This document shows, piece by piece, positions 1-8,661 of a stretch of 64,000 nt of DNA (position 1 is its first letter; every line of letters starts with the position of its first letter). A program made the translations under genes and the position numbers. Where the stretch lies: contig JAIXQK010000130.1 in NCBI GenBank assembly GCA_027485795.1, positions 50,110 through 114,109 on the forward strand, read 5' to 3'. This DNA is from Oxalobacteraceae bacterium (GTDB taxonomy: Bacteria > Pseudomonadota > Gammaproteobacteria > Burkholderiales > Burkholderiaceae_D). The notes under the pieces are model-generated. The model saw only the letters and a list, made by a program, of their open reading frames with translations. It searched no databases and was not told the DNA's origin.

Positions 1-722
1 CTGATGACACTGTCTCGAGCGGTCTGTCGCTCGAGAATCTCGTCAATTTGGTCATCGAAGGCGGCATCTAAAATGATAATCCTGCCCTCGATATTTATCT
101 CTTGCTGGTCACGATCGATACGTAGCCATAATTTGTGGGAGAGGCCACGCTCAGCCATGATCGCCTTTGAAGGCATCACTTCAGAAATGATTTTGTAGCG
201 CTTTAGAAAATACTGAATCTTATCGACGCTAACTTCTTTCGCCTCCAGCCTTGACGAAGCGGTGTCGTTGGTCTGGGAGCGAGATTCCTCCATCAGTTCA
301 AGGATTTCATGCGTCAGTTGTGACACATGCTCAGGGTTCACTTTGCAGTCGCGGAATACGCGCGACATGATCAGGATGATCTCCGAGAACTGCGAATCTG
401 GTAGCTGAATATCAGATGATGCGGATGGCGTGGCCGGTCGACGATAATCTAGCGCAGACTTTGGCGCCAGGTAGTTTCGATAGCGCTTTATATCCTGAAT
501 AATTGCGCTCTTCTTCGCGAGTACAAAATAATGCTTCACAAGATCGTTGCTACAAACTGCGTCATGGATCTGGTGAATAATGCTTTCGAACGTTGGGTCC
601 TGAAGATATGTGTTCAATAAAATGGTTGTCATCTGGCGTCGGCTTTCCCGATGAAGTGGATCATTAAATAATCGCGTGGTCGCTGAAGCCACAAGTTGAA
701 CGTAAGTTTCCAAAGCTGTCAT
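1..722 (-). CDS. Unknown protein, 3' end cut by window edge
   Basis: An open frame on the minus strand starts with ATG at 722-720 (protein begins MTALETYVQLVASAT) and runs off the left edge after about 240 residues without a stop. The protein is largely helical and charged in appearance. It has a Ser/Pro/Ala-rich linker near residues 95-110 and a mixed segment near residue 220 (NIEGRIIILDAAFDD). I do not recognise the family and see no signal peptide or membrane segment. It is divergent from the regulatory operon starting at 929, and the 206-bp gap between them should hold both promoters. Confidence 0.7.
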   Translation of the reverse strand, partial: MTALETYVQLVASATTRLFNDPLHRESRRQMTTILLNTYLQDPTFESIIHQIHDAVCSNDLVKHYFVLAKKSAIIQDIKRYRNYLAPKSALDYRRPATPSASSDIQLPDSQFSEIILIMSRVFRDCKVNPEHVSQLTHEILELMEESRSQTNDTASSRLEAKEVSVDKIQYFLKRYKIISEVMPSKAIMAERGLSHKLWLRIDRDQQEINIEGRIIILDAAFDDQIDEILERQTARDSVI

Positions 723-928
723 TCCCTTTTGACTTGGATTACGGCTTTGTAATTTGCAGTGGCTTCGATGCCAATTTGAAAAATTAAGAGTTATTGTGAG
801 CAGCTGCCACTAGCTATGTGTTTTTATGATTCGGTTGATTGCAGTGACGCAACCGTTACTAAATTCACTTGAGCGGATTCCGATGATTACGGAACCTAGC
901 ATCGCACAAACTCTGGCATAAAAACCGC

Positions 929-1273
929 ATGGAAACCCGACAACTCGCACGTCTGCTAGGGGCCCTTTGCTTTGAAGAGCGATTGGAGATCATCGGCGCG
1001 CTTATCACGCCCGGTCATGATGGCTTGAGCACACAGCAGATGGCAGAAATGACTGGGCTGCCACATTCCTCGATACCCATTCATGTCGATTACATGGAAA
1101 GTACCGGTATGGTCTCGCTCCGCTACACCAGCACGGGTAAGGTTTACAGTGCCGATCTGGAGTTGCTCGAGAAGCTGTTCAATTTCATGAACCAGAACTA
1201 CGGTGCGGGCATGCGTCTGATGCACCGAACCCAAGCAGAGCGGATTGATGCGACGGAGGCTTTGCCTGACTGA
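929..1273 (+). CDS. ArsR-like winged-helix transcriptional regulator
   Basis: The 114-residue protein has the size and layout of ArsR-type winged-helix regulators. A helical start (ARLLGALCFEERLEII) is followed by a helix-turn-helix at about residues 33-62 (STQQMAEMTGLPHSSIPIHVD) and a wing (SLRYTSTGKVYSA). The metal-binding ELCVCDL motif of classical ArsR/SmtB sensors is absent and there is only one Cys, so metal sensing is not supported. Its stop lies 14 bp before the response-regulator start, so the three genes 929-3375 probably form one operon. The ligand is unknown. Confidence 0.75.
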   Translation: METRQLARLLGALCFEERLEIIGALITPGHDGLSTQQMAEMTGLPHSSIPIHVDYMESTGMVSLRYTSTGKVYSADLELLEKLFNFMNQNYGAGMRLMHRTQAERIDATEALPD

Positions 1274-1287
1274 TCCGACCCAAAACC

Positions 1288-1971
1288 ATGAAGATTCTTT
1301 TGATTGAAGACGAGGCAAAGATTGCCGATTTGGTTGTCGCCGGTTTCCGCAGCGCAGGTATGCAATACGAATGCTGCAGCGACGGCAACATCGCTTTAAG
1401 CAAAGCCTTATCGGATGGCTTTGACGCGATCGTTCTTGACCTGATGCTACCGGGGGTCAATGGGATTGATATCTTGCGTGCCGTGCGTGAGCGGGGAAAG
1501 CTTACTCCGGTTATCGTCTTGACTGCGAGAGCCGAGCTGCCGGATCGTTTGGCCGGTTTCAATGCTGGCGCCGATGATTATCTGCCTAAGCCTTTTTTTG
1601 TGGAAGAGTTGGTCGTGCGCGTTCGCGCGCTGGTTGCTCGCCAGCGCGGCCAGAACGATACGGTGATGCTACAGAGCGGACTGCAACTGAACCGAATCAG
1701 CCGTGAGGCTAATTGGGCCGGATGTGATGTCGTACTGAGCCAGCGCGAATTCATGCTAATTGAATATCTGATGCGAAGCCCAGGTCATATCTTTTCTCGC
1801 ACGCAGATTCTTATGCATGTATGGGGATTAGATTTTGACCCGAAGACGAATGTGGTCGATGTCTGCATACAGCGGGTCCGAAAAAAGCTTATCCCGACCC
1901 ATGGCCCTGATCCGAAGGATTTTCCGATTGAGGCGATTCGCGGCATCGGCTACCGCTTCAGGGAGATATAA
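1288..1971 (+). CDS. OmpR/PhoB-family response regulator
   Basis: The 227-residue protein has a receiver domain (1-120) with the acidic pocket E7-D8, phospho-acceptor D51 (VLDLMLPG), T79 and K101 (LPKPF). A C-terminal winged-helix trans-activation domain (about 130-227) ends in the typical GIGYRF motif. All phosphorylation residues are present, so it should be a functional DNA-binding output for the kinase directly downstream. Metal- or copper-responsive pairs have this architecture, but nothing here identifies the signal. It is probably translated from an operon mRNA starting before 929. Confidence 0.93.
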   Translation: MKILLIEDEAKIADLVVAGFRSAGMQYECCSDGNIALSKALSDGFDAIVLDLMLPGVNGIDILRAVRERGKLTPVIVLTARAELPDRLAGFNAGADDYLPKPFFVEELVVRVRALVARQRGQNDTVMLQSGLQLNRISREANWAGCDVVLSQREFMLIEYLMRSPGHIFSRTQILMHVWGLDFDPKTNVVDVCIQRVRKKLIPTHGPDPKDFPIEAIRGIGYRFREI

Positions 1972-2013
1972 ATTAGTACGCTCACTCGCTCGTTTTATGC
2001 CAAGGTTTTTCTG

Positions 2014-3375
2014 ATGTTCGTTGGCAGTATGTTGGTACTGTATACGTTCAATCAGGGCATGATTTTTCTGCTGGGTAACCCGGAAGCCAGGAAGATCTTT
2101 CATGAGCGCCATGTTGAGCAGAACCTGCAATGGAATTCGCGCGAATCACTCTCCACGGATGCCGGCGAACTCAAGCGAGAGTTACTTGGCACTATGCGCG
2201 GCGCCCATCCGGATGAGGTGATGGTGTTTACCCAGCCGCTCGGTACGCTACCTCCGGGCCAGTCAAACCAATTTCCGCTTCCCGCTGCTATTGGTGGGAG
2301 CCATGTCACCTTAGCTCCGGCAGACAAGTATTTCCCATTAATTTCATACGCGGTAGTCTACATCGACGATACGCATTGGGATGCGACGCGCCTGATCTCA
2401 TCCGATCAAATCGTCTTGAGCCTTGTGAATCAGGCCGCCAATGAGCGTGGTATCGAAGAGTTTCTGAACTTTCGCTCGCGCATGGTGCGCCAGATTGCGC
2501 CATTGAGTCTGCTGCTTGCAATCATTTGCGCAATCTTTCTGACCCGCCGCGTGCTGGCGCCGATCAAGCGAGTACAGAATTCATTGCATAGCTTAGACAA
2601 TCGGGATCTGAGCGTACGTATACCGGTGCGCGGCGAAGATAACGAATTTCGTGATTTCATCGCCAATTTCAACGGCATGCTCGAGCGATTAGAAAAGGGC
2701 TTTCAGCAGGCCTCTCGTTTTTCTAGCGATGCAGCGCACGAGTTACGAACGCCACTCACCATCATGCAGGGGTATACCGAGCGTGCGATCAATGAGGCAG
2801 TACCTGGATCGCGTTTGCAGATACAACTACGAATGATTTCCGATGAAATCGAGCGACTCACTTCCATCACCCATAAATTGTTATTGCTAGCACAGGCCGA
2901 TGCCGGTCGATTACGCATAGATTTTGAAGTCGTTAATGTCAGCGATTTGCTGGATGAAATGCGATCCGATCTCGGCCTGCTTGATCCGCCATTAGACTTG
3001 CGCGGAAAGGTCGATAAAGATCTCATTGTGCTGACCGACCGCGCGCTACTCCAGCAATTGCTGAATAATCTGTTTAGTAATGCGGTCAAATACAATGAGG
3101 CGGACGGATGGATTGATATTTCTGCCTGGAGCGAAGCCGGGCAGCTGCATGTTCTATTCTCGAACCCTAGTCAGCCCATCGATCCGGCATTCGTATCGAA
3201 GGTTTTTGATAGATTTTCTCGTGCCGATCTATCGCACAGCAGACAAATCGATGGTACAGGCCTTGGCCTTAGTCTTTGTAGGGAAATTGCATTGGCTAAT
3301 GGCGGCTCGCTAGACTTTCGCGTGCTGGGGCATACCCAGGTTATTGTTGAACTTTGCATGCCTGTTAATCGCTAG
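2014..3375 (+). CDS. Sensor histidine kinase (two-component)
   Basis: The protein (453 residues from ATG 2014) is an inner-membrane kinase. It has an N-terminal membrane helix, a periplasmic sensor region to about residue 155, a second membrane helix (about 161-177), HAMP (178-230), and HisKA with H242 in AHELRTPLT. The HATPase domain has an N box (QLLNNLFSNAVKYN) and G boxes ending in GTGLGLSL. It pairs with the regulator just upstream. The ATG at 2014 cuts into the first membrane helix. The frame is open back to the regulator's stop, and a GGGAG at 1961-1965 sits 6 nt before an ATT at 1972, which would add charged residues ahead of the helix. The start is therefore uncertain. Confidence 0.92.
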   Translation: MFVGSMLVLYTFNQGMIFLLGNPEARKIFHERHVEQNLQWNSRESLSTDAGELKRELLGTMRGAHPDEVMVFTQPLGTLPPGQSNQFPLPAAIGGSHVTLAPADKYFPLISYAVVYIDDTHWDATRLISSDQIVLSLVNQAANERGIEEFLNFRSRMVRQIAPLSLLLAIICAIFLTRRVLAPIKRVQNSLHSLDNRDLSVRIPVRGEDNEFRDFIANFNGMLERLEKGFQQASRFSSDAAHELRTPLTIMQGYTERAINEAVPGSRLQIQLRMISDEIERLTSITHKLLLLAQADAGRLRIDFEVVNVSDLLDEMRSDLGLLDPPLDLRGKVDKDLIVLTDRALLQQLLNNLFSNAVKYNEADGWIDISAWSEAGQLHVLFSNPSQPIDPAFVSKVFDRFSRADLSHSRQIDGTGLGLSLCREIALANGGSLDFRVLGHTQVIVELCMPVNR

Positions 3376-3628
3376 GCATCTTCACTTATCGCGTTTATTC
3401 CCGTTGGATTCCTTAATCCGCACAAGATCAGCAGCGGAAGCCCAAATAAAAGCTTTTAGTCCGAATGTAGCGTGGGAGCTAGGTAGGTTAGCTTGGCGCG
3501 AGTGTGTAGGTAAAAATCTAAAGTTATATGTAAAAAAATCGATTTGACCGATGAGTGGCCCGCTCCTATGATCTACGCCGAAAGGAAAGAGCGCAGCAAA
3601 ATTTTCTCGAGCGCTCGCACTGATCATC

Positions 3629-4468
3629 GTGAAATACAGCGGACAACGAATTGCATTTCTCACTCAACACGGCAAGGAAGCTTTGTTGGGTCCGCTGTTC
3701 TCCGAAAAACTAGCTTGCACGCTGGTGCGCGCAACCGGATTTGATACGGACCAGCTAGGGACTTTCACGCGCGATGCGCCGCGTCCCGGCACACAGTTGG
3801 CAGCTGCGCGATTCAAAGCCAATAAAGGAATGGAACTCACCGGTCTTTCCATGGGTATCGGTAGCGAGGGCGCGTTTGGTACAGACCCTGTCGGTGGGAT
3901 CATGCCCTGGAACACTGAGGTCATCGTCTGGGTCGATGTAACTCTTGGCATTGAAATCGTCGGCATCGCGCAGGGGCCCGGTGGCGGACTGCAACGCTTT
4001 ATTCACAATGAAGACGAGTTACGGCAATTTGCTGACGATGCACATTTTCCTTCGCATGGCTTGGTTCTGCGGCCCGATCGAGAAGATGATCCGCGTATCC
4101 ACAAGGGGTTCGCTGATTGGCCAGCACTACTCGCGGGGTTTAATGAGTTGTTAGCGCAATCCGCCAAGGCTCGCGTTTTTGCCGAGGTAGATCAGCGTGC
4201 ACATATGAATCCGTCGCGACAGCGGATGATTGTTCAAGCGGCAGAAGACTTAATCGCAAAGATCTCATCAAGTTGCCCTAGCTGCGACACCCCGGGATTT
4301 TGGTTAAAAGAGCGTGTATCAGGCTTGCCGTGCGGACTGTGCCATCAGCCAACGCGTTTGCCGCTTGCATTTGTCTGGCGTTGTGATGTCTGTACCCATT
4401 CGGACGAAAGGCGCGAACCACCGGACAAGACGGCAGACCCTTCACGCTGCGACTACTGTAATCCTTGA
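3629..4468 (+). CDS. DUF6671 family protein with paired zinc-ribbon motifs
   Basis: The 279-residue soluble protein starts at GTG 3629. Its C-terminal third carries four CxxC pairs (CPSC 216-219, CGLC 235-238, CDVC 252-255, CDYC 274-277), enough for two zinc-binding knuckles, with the DPSRCDYCNP ending that I associate with DUF6671. The N-terminal two thirds contain a conserved-looking LGTFTRDAPRPGTQLAAAR stretch and a Gly-rich turn (QGPGGG). The function of the family is not known. It stands alone, 250 bp after the kinase gene and convergent with the COQ7 fusion. Family call from memory of motifs. Confidence 0.75.
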   Translation: MKYSGQRIAFLTQHGKEALLGPLFSEKLACTLVRATGFDTDQLGTFTRDAPRPGTQLAAARFKANKGMELTGLSMGIGSEGAFGTDPVGGIMPWNTEVIVWVDVTLGIEIVGIAQGPGGGLQRFIHNEDELRQFADDAHFPSHGLVLRPDREDDPRIHKGFADWPALLAGFNELLAQSAKARVFAEVDQRAHMNPSRQRMIVQAAEDLIAKISSSCPSCDTPGFWLKERVSGLPCGLCHQPTRLPLAFVWRCDVCTHSDERREPPDKTADPSRCDYCNP

Positions 4469-4531
4469 ATGCACAAGCGATGGCGAATGCATTCAGATCT
4501 ACAGTTCACAGTTAATTCATCTAGCGCTGGT

Positions 4532-5548
4532 TCACCAGCGGCGAGCAATCTTCACCGCAGTTGCTGAGCCAGAGCCAACGAGCGCGCACCAGGCGCGCAA
4601 CATCCAGGAGGCGGGCGCTCCAGCTAATTCAGCCGCCTCATCGCGGTGGTGACATTCATCTGCCTGGCAGCGTTTGAGCAGTTCGAGCAGCCCATCAGGC
4701 CCGCCATACTGATTCAAGTAGTCGATTTGTTGTTGATAGTGTTGATCGACGAAAGTTTCAACGGCGGCAATCGTGGCGTATACGGCGCGTGGGCCAAACA
4801 GCGCGGGTAATGCACCCGTCAGCCAGCCAGCGATACGCCAAGGGCCGAGCAGGCGGCTCTGAAGCGGCAGCGGCAACCAAGCCTCAATCAGACGTAAATG
4901 CTCTGACTCGGTCTCGCCATGACTCTGTACGAATGAGACGAGCTCGGGATAGCCGCGTCGTGTTGCGACAGCCACAATGCCGCGATAGATGTAAACAGCA
5001 CCGGTTTCTCCTGCGTGATCCGAGCGCAACTCTCGCAAGAGATGTAGCGGTAAGGTGGTTGCGACATTCGAAGTACCATTGGTTGTGTTTTGAAGCGTAT
5101 TCTCTGCCGGTCCGTTCGTAGGAGTGTTCGCTGTGACGGGTGCTGGACGTGATGTCTTCTCCAGATGGACGGCGATACGCTGCATAGTAGGGCGAACGCG
5201 TAAAAATCCCCGGTAGGCCACCTCGAACAGGAGAGGCATGCCTGGTAGCTGGGCGATACGTGCTAGCCACCGCCAGCCGGGCAAGCGTTGCCACATGGCG
5301 ATAAAGGCTGCTGCGCCATCCAAGCGAGAGCCATCGGTGCGTTCAACATGAAATCGTGCAAGCAGTTGGGCGCGATCATGGGCATAGGTGGGACCAGCTG
5401 AGGCAGCGTCGCTAACGTCAACAAAACATAAGGCGCTTTCCTGATGCTTTTCAGCGAGGCCTTTTACATGGGCGATCTCTCTGCGGCACAGGGGGCACCC
5501 GCCATCAAATAGCACTTTTAATGTTTCAGGGGATTCAGCAGATTTCAA
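4532..5548 (-). CDS. coq7: DCC thiol-disulfide domain fused to demethoxyubiquinone hydroxylase (COQ7)
   Basis: The N-terminal 10-125 region is a DUF393/DCC domain with its signature DGGCPLC (15-21). A Pro/Thr/Asn-rich linker (about 132-163) joins it to a C-terminal COQ7/Cat5 di-iron domain. The diiron ligands are visible: E181 (DHAGETGA), E214 and H217 (ETESEH), E264 (VETFVDQH), E298 and H301 (DECHHRD). COQ7 hydroxylates demethoxyubiquinone in ubiquinone synthesis at the inner membrane. The usual bacterial COQ7 is about 170-215 residues, so the extra length is the DCC module. That module may act as a redox partner, but this is inference. It converges with the DUF6671 gene and lies 27 bp from the next minus-strand gene. 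Confidence 0.88.
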   Translation of the reverse strand: MKSAESPETLKVLFDGGCPLCRREIAHVKGLAEKHQESALCFVDVSDAASAGPTYAHDRAQLLARFHVERTDGSRLDGAAAFIAMWQRLPGWRWLARIAQLPGMPLLFEVAYRGFLRVRPTMQRIAVHLEKTSRPAPVTANTPTNGPAENTLQNTTNGTSNVATTLPLHLLRELRSDHAGETGAVYIYRGIVAVATRRGYPELVSFVQSHGETESEHLRLIEAWLPLPLQSRLLGPWRIAGWLTGALPALFGPRAVYATIAAVETFVDQHYQQQIDYLNQYGGPDGLLELLKRCQADECHHRDEAAELAGAPASWMLRAWCALVGSGSATAVKIARRW

Positions 5549-5575
5549 GGCGGGGATGTCGGTAAAAACACCGAC

Positions 5576-6187
5576 CTATTTCAAGTTGAACCAGCGATTG
5601 GTAAGTACATCGATCTTCGACCACCAGTTCTTTTCATTTTGGATATTAAGCAAAATTTCATTCCGTATCTGGTAGTCGTAGTGCGATAGTGTACGTTTTC
5701 TTTCCGCCTGCGAGCTGTTGATGTTCTGGAGGTTTTGAAAATTGGTATCTTTCGAGTGCATATTGGCTTCCATCTCTAGAATGGCGTGCAAGAAGCTGAT
5801 CTCGAGCCCAATCCCGGCCCAGTCGCGTTCGGCAACGGCACTTTGCTGCTGTAGGCCTGACCTCTGAGTAATGTTCGCATTTTTTTGGCTATCGATCAGT
5901 ACAACAACTACCGCCAAAACCACCAAAGATCCGAGCCAGAGCAAACGTCCATCGGTATTTGCTACGATCACAAAGATCGAGCAAAAAAGAGAGAGAAATA
6001 TAGCCCGAACGGTTGTCGAGAAAAGCGTCAGCTGAGCGATCAAGCGATCAAGACCTTGTATGTCATGAGAAAGCCTTGAGGCGAGTTCCTTGGTTGCCTT
6101 TGCCAGTTGCAGCCGACGGTTGTACTCGACCCGCTCGGCCTCATTAAGCGTCGCGACTTTATCGACTAGATCATCGAGCGAGCTCAT
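5576..6187 (-). CDS. Unknown membrane protein with two transmembrane helices
   Basis: The 203-residue protein has a helical N-terminal cytosolic part (1-58), two closely spaced membrane helices (about 61-81 and 84-101), and a long soluble Gln/Asn-rich C-terminal half ending in aromatic residues. No catalytic motif is recognised. The start is 9 bp from the end of the AraC-type regulator, so it is probably co-transcribed with it. The hairpin of membrane helices flanked by helices suggests a small scaffold or stress protein, but no function is assigned. Confidence 0.7.
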   Translation of the reverse strand: MSSLDDLVDKVATLNEAERVEYNRRLQLAKATKELASRLSHDIQGLDRLIAQLTLFSTTVRAIFLSLFCSIFVIVANTDGRLLWLGSLVVLAVVVVLIDSQKNANITQRSGLQQQSAVAERDWAGIGLEISFLHAILEMEANMHSKDTNFQNLQNINSSQAERKRTLSHYDYQIRNEILLNIQNEKNWWSKIDVLTNRWFNLK

Positions 6188-6196
6188 AGGATTGAC

Positions 6197-7222
6197 TCAA
6201 GTCCACTGTTGGCAAGTATTCTGGCGTGTCTCAGAAGGTAACTCGCCGAAGAGTTTACGGTATTCTGCCGAAAAGCGTGGTAGGTGACAGAAGCCCCAAC
6301 GCCCAGCAATATCCTGCACAGACACCGTGCCGCCTTGCTTTCTCAAATCCCGCCTTGCACCGTTGAGTCGCATTGAGCGCAAGTACGTTAATGGGCTACT
6401 GCCGACCACCTCGGTAAAGGAATAGTTCAATACGCGACGGCCGACATTAAACTTCAAACATATTTCTGAAATACTCGGCGGGTCATCTTGTCGTGACATA
6501 GCCCAATCGATTATTGACCGTACGAGATAGCTGCGTGATCGAAAGCAGCGGCTAGGCTCATCTACAGGTCTAGATGATCTGATTGCAGACATGGTCGTCG
6601 TTAAAACAGCTGACTTGAGAATGCGCTGTACTTGAAGATGATCCAGACGCGCTGAGCTGAGCATCTCAGAACTCACGATTGATGACAGACAATACTTCAG
6701 CGCATCCATCGTGCCGGGTAATGGTTTGATCAAAATCGAATTCGACATGCTAGCGGTATCGATATTCTCCAGCGCGAGTAGCTGTAGTAATTCGAGCCTG
6801 GGAATGGTGACGGCCAGAACATCAAACCGCTTTGGTGTAACCAGGTTGAAGCCTTGACTGCCGTTGAAAGCAATTAAATCCTGCGGGCCGAATTGCTTCC
6901 CATTAAAGAGTCCTGATCCATCCATGTTGACTGGCATGCCGATGACGAAGCAATCGTCTACCGGACTACCTTGCTGGAATACCGAACGATTGGTGGATTC
7001 CCGAAAAACTTGAATACCCGAGAAGCCAACATCAATCAGCTCGCCGCTAAATGTCCCGGCCTCGAGTTGGCTATAGGTTTGCTCCCAGTCTGAGAGGCAA
7101 GCTGCATGGTGCTCAGAATCTCGCGTGGAAACTTGGTGGTGCCGATAGCCCGAGTCAAGCAGAGGCATCCGGCCATCGACCGAGCGCTGGTCGAACGTAG
7201 TGGGGCTAAAAGGGGTCGACAT
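6197..7222 (-). CDS. AraC-family transcriptional regulator, probable aau cluster regulator
   Basis: The 341-residue protein has a ligand-sensing N-terminal part and a C-terminal AraC/XylS double helix-turn-helix (about 240-335) with the typical PLTYLRSMRLNGARRDL and DIAGRWGFCHLPRFSAEYRKLFGELPS segments. This resembles the EutR-like group that often controls amine or alcohol oxidation genes. It is divergently oriented from the aromatic amine dehydrogenase operon, and tandem 10-bp repeats lie in the intervening region (7346-7385). Together these make it the likely regulator of that operon. The inducer (an aromatic amine) is inferred from context. Confidence 0.9.
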   Translation of the reverse strand: MSTPFSPTTFDQRSVDGRMPLLDSGYRHHQVSTRDSEHHAACLSDWEQTYSQLEAGTFSGELIDVGFSGIQVFRESTNRSVFQQGSPVDDCFVIGMPVNMDGSGLFNGKQFGPQDLIAFNGSQGFNLVTPKRFDVLAVTIPRLELLQLLALENIDTASMSNSILIKPLPGTMDALKYCLSSIVSSEMLSSARLDHLQVQRILKSAVLTTTMSAIRSSRPVDEPSRCFRSRSYLVRSIIDWAMSRQDDPPSISEICLKFNVGRRVLNYSFTEVVGSSPLTYLRSMRLNGARRDLRKQGGTVSVQDIAGRWGFCHLPRFSAEYRKLFGELPSETRQNTCQQWT

Positions 7223-7345
7223 GTTTTTTTGTTATTTTCTATCTGACGCTTTTGATCCACATTACCAGTGAATCCCCGGGGCGGTAAGCCCCCCAATAAA
7301 AAAATATCGAATATTTAATTTTTAGGCCTGCTTGACATGAAGTCT

Positions 7346-7385
7346 GGCAGTTTCGGGCAGTTTCGGGCAGTTTTGGGCCGTTCCG
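7346..7385. promoter_or_regulatory. Four tandem 10-bp repeats upstream of aauB (candidate operator)
   Basis: Four consecutive decamers run GGCAGTTTCG, GGCAGTTTCG, GGCAGTTTTG, GGCCGTTCCG. The 10-bp period is one helical turn, so all copies face the same side of the DNA, as expected for a regulator array. They lie between the AraC-type regulator and aauB, just after a TTGACA at 7332-7337. A perfect -10 at the right spacing is not evident. The repeat is seen directly; the role is inferred. Confidence 0.6.
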
Positions 7386-7507
7386 GGGCGAATTCGTTTC
7401 CGATTTCGGATAACACCCGGGAGGTTCATTCTGCAAGACTGTGCGAAAAAGAAACTTGGCCACCATGGCGGCGGCGAAGGGTTTTCATCAAGAGGAGGCG
7501 AAAGGTC

Positions 7508-8656
7508 GTGAAGCGAACAACTTGGCTTTTTCAATTTTTGATGATGCTGGGCAGCGTAGCGATACCCGCCCATGCCGAACTTGGCATAGAGACGGTGACG
7601 ACGCTAGAGCGCTTGCCCACAGCTCACCCTTACCGGTTGTATTACACCGATGTCGCGCTGCCACATCTACCTGATGGCAAGCTGGTCATCATTGATGGGC
7701 GAAGCATGAAGGTGGAGGGCATGGTATCCACCGGATCCTTCGCGCAAACAACGGTATCTCCCGATCGCAGCGAAATCTATGTCGCCACGACCTACTACGC
7801 CAAGCTGAACCGCGGCCAACGCTTTGAAGAAATTCTGGTGTATGACGCCAGCACACTGGCACTCAAGGCAGAGATTCCATACCCAGCACGTCACTCGCAG
7901 TCATTGCCTTATCTGGCGACTTTGCGAACCTCGGCGGATGGACGTTTCATCTATGTGCAGAATGCCAGCCCGGCAACATCGATAGGCATCGTTGACCGCC
8001 AACTCGGGAAAATGGTCAATGAAATTCAAACGCCAGGTTGCTTTGGCTTGTACCCCGCTCAGAATGCGCTCCGGGTTGCCACGTTGTGCGGTGACGGCAC
8101 GATGCTGACAATCTCTCTCAGCGATGACGGCATGCCAACTGACAAGCAGAAAAGCCCTGAGTTTTTCGATCCTACGGATGACGCATTATTCGTCGCGCCG
8201 GCCCAGGACGGCGATGTCTATTATTTCCCGTCATTCAAGGGCGATATCGTCACGGTGAACGTCGGTGGTGAGGTCGCCAAGCCGACCGACCGCTGGTCGA
8301 TGGCATCGGCGAGCGAGAAACGACGGGGTTGGCGTCCATCGGGATTCCAGCCGATTGCGCTACACGTAGACAGCGGGACTTTGTATGCGGGAGTTCACAG
8401 CAAAGGCTACGAGGGAAGCCACAAAGATCCTATGCAGGAAATCTGGGTGTTTGACGTCAAGACGAAAAAACGCGTTGCACGCAGCAAGACGCCCGCGGCC
8501 TTTGGTTTGGCGGTGAGCAAGGGTGCAGCGCCAAGGCTATTCGCATACAACACCGAGCATTCATCGATCATCGCGTTTGATGGCTTGCGCAAGCTGAAGA
8601 AGGTGGCTGAAAAAGCGGGCTTCGGCGATACACCATCGCAGTTGGAAACACAGTAG
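7508..8656 (+). CDS. aauB: Aromatic amine dehydrogenase large (heavy) subunit
   Basis: This is the seven-bladed propeller heavy subunit of a TTQ-dependent amine dehydrogenase, which oxidatively deaminates primary amines in the periplasm. The frame is open from 7337, but GTG 7508 is the best start. It has AGGAGG at 7493-7498 and begins a clean signal peptide (MKRTTWLFQF... ending AHA). The mature part shows repeated propeller strands (TTVSPDRSEIYVATTYYAKL, TSADGRFIYVQNASP). It is followed after 5 bp by the MauE-type gene and then by the MauD and light-subunit genes, the aauBEDA order. No mauG or mauF is present, which favours the aromatic (aau) rather than the methylamine (mau) type. Confidence 0.88.
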   Translation: MKRTTWLFQFLMMLGSVAIPAHAELGIETVTTLERLPTAHPYRLYYTDVALPHLPDGKLVIIDGRSMKVEGMVSTGSFAQTTVSPDRSEIYVATTYYAKLNRGQRFEEILVYDASTLALKAEIPYPARHSQSLPYLATLRTSADGRFIYVQNASPATSIGIVDRQLGKMVNEIQTPGCFGLYPAQNALRVATLCGDGTMLTISLSDDGMPTDKQKSPEFFDPTDDALFVAPAQDGDVYYFPSFKGDIVTVNVGGEVAKPTDRWSMASASEKRRGWRPSGFQPIALHVDSGTLYAGVHSKGYEGSHKDPMQEIWVFDVKTKKRVARSKTPAAFGLAVSKGAAPRLFAYNTEHSSIIAFDGLRKLKKVAEKAGFGDTPSQLETQ

Positions 8657-8661
8657 CCATT

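Noticed and set aside
4-198. 64-codon plus-strand frame at the left edge
   Set aside because: It is antisense to the long open minus-strand frame from 722, which has a proper start and normal composition.
7337-7507. ATG 7337 as the start of aauB
   Set aside because: It would put 57 charged residues before the signal peptide and run through the operator-like repeats. GTG 7508 has a good ribosome-binding site.
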